In this document: positions 1 through 8,524 of the stretch, in pieces
How the letters are laid out: every line of letters begins with the position of its first letter
Position numbering within the stretch: position 1 is the first letter of the stretch
Assembly (NCBI GenBank): GCA_000231825.2
Contig: JH720316.1
Coordinates: forward strand, 1,186,899 to 1,202,531
DNA length: 15,633 bases
Direction: 5' to 3'
Source: Tetrahymena elliotti 4EA
Lineage: Eukaryota; Ciliophora; Oligohymenophorea; Hymenostomatida; Tetrahymenidae
Position numbers and translations under genes: made by a program
The notes under the pieces: model-generated
Seen by the model: only the letters and a program-made list of their open reading frames with translations
The model's database searches: none
Told to the model about the DNA's origin: nothing

Positions 1-296
1 ATCTTAGAATCTTTTGAAGCTCTCAAAATAATCTTCAACATATCAATCATAAATAATTTTGTTATTAAAGAGCTATTCATGAATATATCAAATGGTTTAT
101 ATTTACTTTTATTATTACTTTCATATTCTATACTCTCATACTTATTGAACATCTTTTTATCACTGTTTTTAAACTACTTATTGTTAGTTATTTTAATTTT
201 GATGTAATTATCTTAAGAAAATTCTAAATCTAAAGGCTGAGTCTCTTCAAACTCTTAATTAGACTGCTAATCAGTAAGTTTTTATTACTTGATCAT
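1..296 (-). CDS. Unidentified protein, 5' part only (runs off the left edge)
   Basis: On the minus strand an ATG at 296-294 opens a frame that stays free of TGA to the window edge, about 98 codons, with TAA/TAG read as Gln. The codon content looks real: many Lys, Asn, Ser, Asp and Glu, then a more hydrophobic stretch near the edge (residues roughly 75-90, with a FDIFMNSSLITKLFMIDML-like pattern). The next in-frame TGA upstream lies near 350 with no other ATG between, which supports this start. I do not recognise the family. It is transcribed away from the first potassium-channel gene, separated by about 1.3 kb. The start could instead be an internal Met if an upstream exon exists. Confidence 0.45.
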
Positions 297-1440
297 CTTT
301 ATCTTTTTTTAAATTAGATTTTCTTATATTATTAATGTTTATGGGTTTCAGAAAACACTATCCTTTATATCTATTATTTTGGGAGTAGACAAATTACCAT
401 CAATTTCTTTTGTTATAAAGGAATAAAATTTGAAAGGCATCAATTATTTTGATTACTTTTTTTGTGTGTATGAAAATTTTCCAGAAATTTATTAAAAGTA
501 AGTTAAATTTATTTGATATTTAGACATATTTTTATTTATTTTAAATATTTTAATATTTTATTTCATCAAACATTATTTTGATTTAGAATAAATTATAGCT
601 TTAATTATGATTATTAACTGTTCATATAATAAAATATTTTGGAATGTGAAATAATATCAAGAAAAAATTTAGATATCTACAGCAATTTTTTTAGTAACAA
701 TAGTTATTTTCTCTCATTTTATCTATTCTATTTTTAAATATATATTTATCCCATTTTTTATATTATTTTTGATATTTAAATAGGGAGATCCCTATTGCAT
801 TTATTTTATTTTTAAACTCGACACTTTATGATAATTTTTGAAAGTTAATCTAATAAAATCTAATCTTTGAGAAACATAAGAATTTATTTCAAGATTCATT
901 AAATAGAAATTTCTTTGGAGAATATTTAAAAATAATATTTTTTTAATTTTTGTAAAAGAAATTATTTTATTTCAATAAATTTAATAATTAGATTTTATTT
1001 TAATGAGAAAAAAAAGAAAGAAATAAAAGTTATTTTTATTTAAAAAATTTTTAAATTAATTTCCTTTTATTTAAATTTAAAATAATTTTTAATTTTTCGC
1101 TAGACAATCAAATTTATTATAAATGTGAATTCAAACTATCATTTTAATAAAAATTTATTTATGTTTATCTCATTCATTAATAGTTATTTTTATTCATTAT
1201 AAATCTGAAATTATTTTAAATTGGGTTGAAATAAAAAGAATTTTTTAGATCAAATGATTCATATAGATAGATATTGTTTTAACTGACTCAAATAAAACAC
1301 ACCAATTATGATATATATATGATTAAGTTAGAAAAATATAAATAGATATTTTGAAATACTTAAAAAAGATGAATTTAAAAAATTTGAATGCTAATATGAC
1401 TGATCTACATAATTATTTATGAAAGAAGACTAATATTTTA
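297..1440. other. Divergent intergenic region, AT-rich
   Basis: No convincing coding frame was seen on either strand. From about 483 onward the sequence aligns with 9056 onward, upstream of the second channel gene, so it belongs to the duplicated unit. The part before about 483 has no counterpart in the window. The region presumably holds promoters for the minus-strand gene at the left edge and for the channel gene to the right, but no specific element was identified apart from the conserved blocks listed separately. Confidence 0.5.
807..858 (+). promoter_or_regulatory. Conserved upstream noncoding block, copy 1
   Basis: This 52-base block matches 9351-9402 at 48 of 52 positions, in otherwise diverged upstream DNA about 0.8 kb before each channel start codon. 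The core is AAACTCGACACTTT, unusually GC-rich for this region. It may be a regulatory site or a leftover of the duplication. No known motif is recognised. Confidence 0.3.
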
Positions 1441-1641
1441 GAGTAAACCATAATGATACTTACTTTGTTAAAACTACTAGTAAAAGCTAAAAATTTTATC
1501 TTTTAGAGATTTTATTCAAATACTTTTGTGAAAATAGTATAATTAATTTAGGTATTTCTTTTGAGAATTTTAATTATTGATTGAAATCTATCAAAAAAAT
1601 TAAGTTCTATTAAAAGACAGTAAAAACAAACAAAAAAGTTT
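1441..1641 (+). promoter_or_regulatory. Conserved 5' leader / proximal promoter, copy 1
   Basis: About 200 bases directly before the ATG are well conserved with 9972-10173. They include ACTACTAGTAAAAGCTAAAA, a TATAATTAATTTAGGTATT string and AAGACAGTAAAAAC close to the start codon. Conservation higher than in the DNA further upstream fits a 5' UTR and core promoter. No TATA box or transcription start can be assigned. Confidence 0.4.
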
Positions 1642-4600
1642 ATGAATCATAATCTCTCAAATTAATTTGAAGATTTGAATATCAGTAACTAAATTTAGTA
1701 GTTTGCATAGTCTTCGCTCACTCTTCGTGAAGGTGAGAGCCGTCGAAGAGATTTATTACAAAGTAATCCTATGGATGACTTGAACTTCAAACATTCTGAC
1801 TCTAGTGAAGTCAACAGATCCTTTGTATTAGAAAACATTAAAATTAGTAAGTATTAAAAAGATAGATTTGGAAATAAAGTTAATGAAATAAAAGAAAATG
1901 ATTTAGAAAAATAAGAAATACATTGTATAGATCAAGAATTGAGCTATTCAACATATAATAAATCTAAGCAAAGTTAAATTAATGATAACATATTTGTATA
2001 ACCTGAAAAAAATAACAATATTATCTTTCTTGATTAAGTAAGTATTAGAAATAATGATTCTGAAATAAATCATATAGACCTTTCTAAATAGCATAATAGC
2101 AGAAGCTTTATCAAAAGAAACTCATCGAAATTCAACTTAATATCACATAAAAACTTAAATTAAGCTGAATTGAATGTTTCTTAAGAATAAAAGAATGAAT
2201 TGAAAGGTAGTTTTAGGAATAATAATCTAAGTTATTAAAACAACACAACTAATTTAGCAGTAACTCCTTTAGATGAAACAAATCAAGTTAGATTAAGTAG
2301 AACATTCTTTTGGTTTTAGCGTACTCAATTTGTTAAAAAATTTGTTGAACTTATGAAGTATAAGTCTCCTAGCTTTCTTTTTAGAAATTTGGGTCAAAAT
2401 CAATTTGAAATGCTAAGTGACCAAAGCACAAATTTCAAGTATTTTATAAAGAAAGGATTGCTATCAAATTAGGTAGCTTTATTTATTTAACAATTAATTA
2501 TTTGTTAATTTTATCTTAAAGTAAAATATCATCGGTTTTGTTGATATCTTCTCATAAAAACCGCATAAAAAAAAGAAGAATTATTACTCAACTACTGCTT
2601 AAATTTATTTGCTTGAAAAAAATCTTTATTTTGACCTAAAATATCCAATATTAATATTTATTTTGTTTATAGGAGATGTATCATTAATCAGTGGCTACTA
2701 AAATTTTATAAAGTAACATGCTTTGCTTTTTGTTAAATTATTTTAGTTAATTCTTTGAAAGTTTTTAAATATGATAAAAGTAGTTGTTGAATAAAAGTTT
2801 TTTTGATTATTTACCATTTAATTATCGTAGACCCAATTTATTCAAACAGATCCTTAATATTACTTATGTTTCTAAAGAAAACTTCCAGAAAATATTTTAT
2901 AAGTTTTATTCAATGATTTTGTTTGATTTTAAAAAGTTAAGATAACTAAAGAAATATTTAATATCAAGATTAATTAAATATAAATAGTTTTAAAAAAGTT
3001 CTACTATTCTGAATCTTTCATCATATAACCAGTATGTAATTGATTATTTTCTTTGTTATATGGAATATAAATAAGTATTTTATTAAAAATAGGAATCTCT
3101 GATCTCTCTTGTTATTGAAATAATATCTATAATAATTAACCTAGCCTTTATATTTTTGATTCCTATTGATGTGTCATTTAATGATAGTGCAACTAGTTAA
3201 TATTCTTATTTAAAGAATATTCCTTTGTTCGTTATTCCTTTAGAGATATTTATTAAATTAAACACCGTAAAATTATTATTGTTTTTTGATGAAGTTTATC
3301 TTATTATTATATACTATAGGCTGTGTATAAAAGAGGGTTAATTATTAAATCTAGGGCAGAAATTTACAAGAAATTTTTTAGAAGCAAATCAAAGTAAATT
3401 AAAATTGAAATATTTTTTGTGAGAATGTATGATCATTTAAAATAAATGTAGGGTAGAAATTTTCATTTTTATTGTCTATTCTTTATCTTTTGTAAAAGAA
3501 GAATACACTAATGTCTTATAATACATTATTGCTTGTAAGATATTTTTTGTGGTCACTACTCTCAAAAACATATTCAGAAAGTAAGATCATGGTATGTAGC
3601 ATCCAATAATGTTAAAAATTATAACTCTTATTTTGATTATTTTAACTTTCTCTCATACACAAGCAATGATATTTGCTAAAATTGGATTCTCACAATCAAA
3701 TGGATGGATTTAGTAAATATTGAAAAATACAGATGATAATACCACAATATATATTAGTAGTATTTATTGGTCTATTATTACAATGGCAACTGTAGGATAT
3801 GGAGACATTCATCCTGTCACAAAAAGTAAATAAATAAATAAATTAAATAGAAAACTTTTTCAAATATGAATTAAGATCAACAATTTTTAAAAAACAGTTG
3901 AAATGGTTTATGTATCAATTGTGAGTTTAATTTCTTGTGGAGTTTATGGATATGGGTTAAATTCTATTGGAAAAATCTTATCAGACATTTAAATAAAAGA
4001 AGAAAAGTTTAATAAAAAAATGAAGGTAAGTAAATTTTATTAACTAAATAAATAGATTAATAAAATAAAAAAATATGTAAATAGATTTTAAACTACTCAA
4101 TGAATTAAAGAAACCTTGATACATCATTGTAGCACACAGTGAGAAAATATTTTGAGTATTTAAACAAGGAAGAATAAGCTGATGATGAATTTGCTAATTA
4201 AATGATTAACACTTTACCTCTATCTATGAAGGAAAGAATACTTTTTGATGCAAATCATAAAATTTTATACTCATAAAAACTTTTCTCTCTAAATTTTAGC
4301 AAGTAATTCTTAGATAGACTATCTTTAGAAATGAAAACAATCAAACTAGGTCCAGAAATAGATTTATTTGACCTGACTAAAGATAATAACATGAGAGTAT
4401 ATTTCATCCTTAAAGGAAATGTAGAAATCAGCATCTCTTCCAAAACAGTAAATAAAAAGCCTACAGTATTAAGAGTAAAAAATATAATTTTTCTTCAATA
4501 TTTTTTTCATGAAAATTATCTTTTTTCAGTCATAATAAAATAAAATACCTAAATTGTTTCAAATAATAATTTATTAAATTAAATGTACAATAAATATTTC

Positions 4601-6607
4601 AAACATTTCATCATCAACAGCAATAACTGTTTAAAAAAATATTAAATTATCGATAATGAAGTCAAGATTTGTCAGATTTTCTTTTTTTAAAAATTTATAA
4701 ATTAAATTTATTGATACAATAAAATCTCTATTTTGCTAAATTTTCAATCAATAATATTAGCAAATAGAAATAGGTAGGAAAATATCTAATATTAAGAGAC
4801 TTTACTAATAAAAATACATTTTTTAATGATTGATTATTTATTGCAGTTTATAAATAAATTTTTTTATGATGTTTATTAAATTTTTAGAGAGGAGATATGA
4901 TTGGCATTATTGAGTTTCTGACACAACACAGGGAGCATATAGGAGTAGCTAAAACAATAAATGTGGTCACTTTACTTTATATTGAGTTTAGTGATTTTTA
5001 TGATTGTGTTAAATAATACCCAAATGATTTTGTAAAATTTAAATTAATGATCTTTTTTTGTTATAAACTAATTTAAAAACATAAAAAGGAATAATTTTGC
5101 ATGATTAGAGATAAGATTAATATTTATAATAATTTTAATGGGCTTGATCAAAAGTGTTAGGTCTGTAATAAATATCTCCATGTTATCAAAGATTGCCCTT
5201 TCTTGAATTTTTAACCAAACTATGAAAAATTGATACATGACACAAATTTCTCTGTAAACCAAGATAGATTAAATGACTTTAAGAGAAAAAAATTTAAATG
5301 TAATGTTTTCAATCAGCTTCAAAGTATATAAGCACATTCAAAAAAGATACAAAGCTTTAATATTATCTAAGAATATTATTAAGAAATGGGTATTGCAGAT
5401 GATACAAAAGAGTAATAAAATGACAAAGAAAAAAAAACCACATTACTTTTCAATAATGTTTTTGGAACTTACGTCAGCCAAAAACACTCAACGTACAAGC
5501 ATGTTGATTGGGATTAGTTTGAGAATTCTCCTACTCAAACTAGATTGACTTAAATGTAAATATATATTAATTTATTTTGAATAATTTATTCATGTAATTT
5601 ATTAATTATTTTGACTGATAAAAAGATAACTTTCAAGAGGTGGTTCAAAAAAAGTGTCAATCTCAAATAAAGAGTAAGATTCTTACAAAAGAGAAAATTC
5701 AAGATCTAAATCAAGGAAATTTGCTTAATTTAATCAGTAATAATAGTAGCAATAATATCTTTTAAATACTATAGTTGCACCTAATTCTGCTTAATTTTAT
5801 CCAAATAATTAGTAGATATTTTTTCCTAATCCCTTAGTTTCTAATATTTAAAATACTATAATTTAACAGCCCTTATCTAATAGTCTAAATGTATTTAATT
5901 AGCATCAGACTAAACCTTCTTCGAATTTAAATAATATGTTAGATATAGATTTAGAACTAAAAAATATCCAATAAAAATCGACGATAGATATATAATAATT
6001 AGAAACTGGTAATATATTACCTTCTAATTAGGCTAATGTCCCACAAAACTAAGTAGTTATTGGAAACTCAAATCTTAACAACAGCTTTAGTAATAATAAT
6101 TATAATAATAACTAATCACCTTATTACCATAGATCTGTAAGTAAAGAATTTTAAATTTAAAATTTCTCAAATGCTGTTGCAAATTAGCAATAAGCAAGTA
6201 CTTCTGCAAACTCATTTCAGTAAATGCAAAGATCTTCATTTAACTTGAATACTAATTTTTTCAATAACAACAACAATAATAATAATCAAGCTAGTGGCAT
6301 GATTATCTCTAACAATATTTCCTCTGAGATTGACTCTAGTAAGATTTAATAAAATAATGAACCAAAAATAGTTCCTAGTATTACAAAAAATACTTATTCT
6401 AATCATAGTACTATGATAGGTTTTTAATATTAACAGCTAAATGATTATATTAGCTTTGATGATTTAGACACATATTAAAATTACAAAGTTTACTTCCCAC
6501 ATAATAATATTTCAAAAATATTGAAATAACTTAATTTAAATTTAAATTTAAAATCTAAATAAACCTTCAGAACTTCGAGAATTAGAAGGCTAAAAAAGAA
6601 GAAATGA
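1642..6607 (+). CDS. Six-TM potassium channel with cyclic-nucleotide-binding-like domain, copy 1
   Basis: Predicted membrane K+ channel of the large ciliate CNG/HCN/EAG-like family. Read with TAA/TAG as Gln, the exons are 1642-2472, an unresolved linker ending at 3031, then 3093-3266, 3320-3393, 3452-3825, 3898-4025, 4085-4474, 4888-5031, 5089-5555 and 5626-6607 (TGA stop). Frame and phase agree across every listed junction from 3031 on, and the splice sites are GTA...AG. The product has 277 residues in exon 1 and 910 from S1 to the stop, plus the linker. Order: hydrophilic N-terminus, S1-S6 with TVGYGD filter, C-linker, CNBD-like fold, CCHC motif, N/Q-rich tail, basic C-terminus. The ATG at 1642 was chosen because it is shared with copy 2 and lies just upstream of conserved protein. 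Exon 1 encodes no recognised domain; its last third (FVKKF...LFRNLGQNQFEMLSDQS) is the family-typical pre-S1 block. A lesion in the linker cannot be excluded. Confidence 0.85.
2473..2998 (+). other. Unresolved linker region between exon 1 and S1 exon, copy 1
   Basis: Exon 1 ends at a GTA donor at 2473. The exon ending at 3031 reads FYYSESFIIQP just before S1. A single 526-base intron (2473-2998) would be phase-compatible. However, parts of this stretch, notably about 2605-2705, are nearly as conserved with copy 2 as exons are, suggesting one or more hidden exons. A candidate exon after AG at 2520 reads through a Lys-rich stretch, but the frames favoured by the two copies disagree because of several indels. 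Real exon content, or a disabled exon in one copy, remains open. Confidence 0.5.
3093..3735 (+). other. S1-S5 membrane segments of channel copy 1
   Basis: S1 is the hydrophobic run starting at 3093 (LVIEIISIIINLAFIFLIPI). S2 follows to 3266, ending PLEIFIKLNT, and a KRGLIIKSR loop is on the next exon. S3 is the EIFIFIVYSLSF run after 3452. The S4 position (IIACKIFFVVTTLKNIFRK, about 3516-3580) has only scattered Lys/Arg. S5 is the ITLILIILTF stretch near 3620-3650. Three introns (3267-3319, 3394-3451 and 3032-3092 just before S1) interrupt or flank this part. Confidence 0.75.
3690..3825 (+). other. Pore loop and K+ selectivity filter, copy 1
   Basis: The exon encodes a SNGWIQQIL turret, then YWSIITMATVGYGDIHPVT. 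The filter TVGYGD lies at 3789-3806, the canonical K+-channel signature. The exon then breaks one base into a codon at 3825, and S6 follows on the next exon (3898-4025; VSLISCGVYGYGLNSIG). Confidence 0.93.
4085..5031 (+). other. C-linker and cyclic-nucleotide-binding-like domain, copy 1
   Basis: The exon 4085-4474 carries the C-linker (NYSMNQRNL...VRKYFEYLNKEE, ending LPLSMKERILFDAN) and the first half of the CNBD beta-roll (FILKGNVEISI). A 413-base intron (4475-4887), the longest clearly placed one, splits the domain. The second half (4888-5031) reads GDMIGIIEFLTQ...INVVTLLYIEFSDF. The usual RTA/RxA signature of the phosphate-binding cassette is not visible, so nucleotide binding is uncertain. 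The fold is recognised from family knowledge; ligand loss is inferred. Confidence 0.8.
5155..5196 (+). other. CCHC zinc-knuckle-like motif, copy 1
   Basis: The residues CQVCNKYLHVIKDC match the spacing C-x2-C-x4-H-x4-C exactly and are followed by PFLNF. It lies just after the CNBD in the cytoplasmic C-terminus, within exon 5089-5555. Zinc binding is inferred from spacing only. Confidence 0.7.
5626..6607 (+). other. N/Q-rich C-terminal tail, copy 1
   Basis: The last exon encodes about 326 residues, mostly low-complexity Asn/Gln/Ser. It includes a Gln run at 5735-5755 written with CAG, TAA, TAG and CAA codons, and an Asn run near 6264-6287. Near the end a conserved block (SFDDLDTYQNYKVYFPHNNI) is followed by LKQLNLNLNLKSK and a basic end (RTSRIRRLKKKK) before TGA. 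The block is typical of this ciliate channel family; its role is unknown to me. Confidence 0.75.
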
Positions 6608-6917
6608 ATGAATATTCATAATTAAAAAAATAATAAAATTTTAGATTACATCAATTTATTGTACATACATTTAAAATACTTTATTTAAATTACATTAATT
6701 ATCTCTGTTATTTAAAAATTATTGAGTTCATCATTTTACCTTGATTTTTTTAAGAAAATTAAATCAATTAATTTTTTTATCAGACTTATTTTTCATAGTT
6801 TTTTTTCTCATTTTTAATACCAAACAATTAAAAAATACATCCTTATCATTTTAAGTTATTTATATTTTATTTTTAAAAAATATTTAAATTCTATTCATTA
6901 GTTTCATAAATAAAAAT
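6608..6917. other. 3' flank of channel copy 1, AT-rich
   Basis: No gene is seen. The first 250 bases or so resemble the DNA after the second channel gene (14975-15250) and probably include the 3' UTR and polyadenylation region. No clear terminator or poly(A) signal can be picked out against the AT background. Confidence 0.5.
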
Positions 6918-7019
6918 ATGATTTTTCTTCATCTTTTGGCTTTAATAGTTTTTTTATTTATTTTTGAGTTATTTTCAAGATTCGTCTAGGACAAGCAGAG
7001 TACCGAATCCCATCCCTGA
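6918..7019 (+). CDS. Short ORF with hydrophobic N-terminus, doubtful
   Basis: ATG at 6918 opens 33 codons before TGA at 7017. The first 19 residues are strongly hydrophobic (MIFLHLLALIVFLFIFELF), like a signal or membrane segment. The frame stops early and overlaps the start of the integrase-like remnant in another frame. It may be chance in AT-rich DNA or a broken fragment. No homologue is recognised. Confidence 0.12.
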
Positions 7020-7470
7020 GAAACGAATATTTACAGTAATAAAGCTTTTCAAGACCTGAAGTTATTAAAAAAAACTTAACAAAAATATACAATCAAATAG
7101 AGAAAAATATTGAGACAAATCAAATAATAGGTAAAAAATAAGAGAACAAAGATTTATCAATACCAATATTAAGTTCATTAAGAAGTTTTTTTACTTTTTA
7201 TGAACAATTTAAAAGATAAAATCATTTTTTTTATATTCTTTTAACTATCATTGAAATAAATAACAGATTTGTCTATCTTTATCCACTCAAATAAAAAAGC
7301 TGAATTAATTGTCAAATGTTTATTAGATCTATTAGATAAAGAAAAAAGTAATTTAAAATCTACATCACTTGATACAGGGTTTGAATTTGATAATTAATAG
7401 TAAAAGAATTATTAGATAAAAGCAAGATTACCTAAATATTTTTTAATAAAAAATAGAAAGAATCAACAGA
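6985..7470 (+). pseudogene. Decayed rve-type integrase (Maverick/Tlr-like)
   Basis: Fragments in two frames look like a retroviral-type integrase core. The first frame reads to a TGA at 7301 and ends INNRFVYLYPLKQKS, the pattern after the first catalytic Asp of rve integrases (here Glu in IIEINNR). Frame then shifts near 7296-7300 to KAELIVKCLLDLLDKE and LDTGFEFDN, matching the second D-N-G-x-E-F motif with N and G positions changed. It shifts back near 7394 to VKELLDKSKIT. No clear final catalytic Glu region was found. Internal TGA, frameshifts and altered catalytic residues mark it as a pseudogene. The type resembles integrases of large ciliate transposons (Tlr/Maverick). The family call rests on motif memory, not a search. 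Confidence 0.65.
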
Positions 7471-7540
7471 ACATTATATATTTTAATATTGATAGTATGA
7501 ATGAAACATAATTAAATAGTAATATTGATATTGGTTAATG

Positions 7541-8510
7541 TTAATTCAAGATATTAAAAAATAGCAATAACACCTTTTCTCTACTTGAACATCAAACAAT
7601 AGTTGTTAATAATAAGAAAAAATAATTAAAGATAAGAGTAGTTCATATCAATAAAAATAAAAAGAAAAATTATGTGTTGATATTCTTATGATTGAAGAAT
7701 AAAGTGAAAATTAAATTAACACTCATGTATTCTTAGTCAATAATTAAAATATTTTGGTCATCGATGGTAATATATATACACTTCTTAATTGTTTGAATTA
7801 TTTCATGAGTAAAAAATGCTTGCAAAATAATAGGTAGTATTGTTATGAAAAATAGCTCATCTCCACTGATGAGTATGCCAAATAAAGTTAAACTATTTAA
7901 TTTAAAAATATGAAAAATTAATAAAAAATTCCTATCTTAATTGCTGCAGATTGTGAGTCTATTATAAAAAAATTAATGAAAAAGAAGAATAATAATGGAT
8001 TGATGATGAAGAAGAAAATTCTTCAACAATAAAATCATAAAAACTAGCAAAACATGAAGTTTCATATGGAAAAAAGTCTATGATTAATACGGGTTACTCA
8101 ATACCTCTTATTATTATTAATTTAAGAAAGATGAAAATTATAAAGTTATTTTTTCAATTTTAGAAAAAGCATTATCAGTAATACAGAAAGGTTTATCAGT
8201 ATTGATTGGTGTAAGGCTAAATTTATCGATAGTTGTTAATTTATGAATTCTCCATAAGATAAGATAAATTAAGAAAGAGTCTATAGAAAGAATAGAAAAT
8301 GTATAAAATAGAGATAATTTTAGCTAATTGCTAACTGAAGAAGAATTTAAGCAAGTGATTCATAAAGGTAAATTTCATTATCCTTGGTTAGATAGCTAGA
8401 AGAAATGAATTATAAAGGATTACCATAAAATAACAAGATTAAGATAATGCAGTTTAGTTATTTAAAAATTATAATTTAAGAAATTTAAGCAATGTTTAGG
8501 ATTATATCAA
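7541..8510 (+). pseudogene. Decayed protein-primed family B DNA polymerase (Maverick/Polinton type)
   Basis: Successive motifs of polinton-type polymerases appear in order but in different frames. One frame runs from about 7670 to a TGA at 8081: it has VDILMIEEQ, a Cys/His zinc-finger-like segment at 7787-7843 (CLNYF...CLQNNRQYC), then KNMKNQQKIP and the exonuclease-I-like motif PILIAADCESIIKK at 7931-7972. Later pieces are KHEVSYG near 8050, FKKDENYKVIF near 8125, FIDSCQFMNSPQDKI at 8222-8266 (the F-D-S-x-x-F-M-S-S-x-L-D-K-L signature) and KGKFHYPWLDS at 8364-8396. The palm-domain catalytic motifs (SLYP, DTD) are absent, so the gene is truncated at its 3' side as well as frameshifted. It could once have been active in an element related to ciliate Tlr transposons. 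Confidence 0.7.
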
Positions 8511-8524
8511 ACCATAGATATATA

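Larger units (their letters stand above)
483..6860 (+). repeat. Tandem duplication unit, copy 1
   Basis: This stretch aligns collinearly with about 9056-15250. The similarity covers roughly 1.1 kb of upstream DNA, the whole channel gene with its introns, and about 250 bases of downstream DNA, where a shared ATACCAAACAATT-like string lies near 6818 and a matching one near 15220. Exons are much more alike than introns and flanks. The edges are approximate because the flanking DNA is too AT-rich to place by eye. Confidence 0.85.
6985..8524 (+). mobile_element. Maverick/Polinton (Tlr-like) element relic
   Basis: An integrase remnant and a protein-primed DNA polymerase remnant lie next to each other on the same strand, a gene pair characteristic of Maverick/Polinton elements. 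The segment lies in the non-duplicated spacer between the two channel genes. No terminal inverted repeats, capsid or packaging ATPase genes were recognised, so this is an internal, deleted fragment. Confidence 0.65.

Noticed and set aside
4255..4443. Minus-strand standard-code ORF over the CNBD exon
   Set aside because: It is antisense to a well-supported exon and is a shadow of it; a similar one at 13434-13703 lies antisense to the CCHC exon.
4331..4543. Short plus-strand ORF starting at an internal Met of the CNBD exon, also at 12809-13033
   Set aside because: It is the in-frame exon running on into the intron under the standard code, not a separate gene.
5273..5548. Plus-strand 91-codon ORF
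   Set aside because: It lies in a different frame from the conserved channel exon 5089-5555, which continues through this interval.
5735..5755. TAA/TAG/CAA repeat as a microsatellite
   Set aside because: It is in frame and encodes a glutamine run in the channel tail, so it is better treated as coding low complexity.
6995..7030. Resemblance of TACCGAATCCCATCCCTGA to the ACCGGATCCCAT part of eukaryotic 5S rRNA
   Set aside because: Similarity is limited to about a dozen bases; the rest of a 5S gene is absent, and the region reads as part of the integrase-like remnant.
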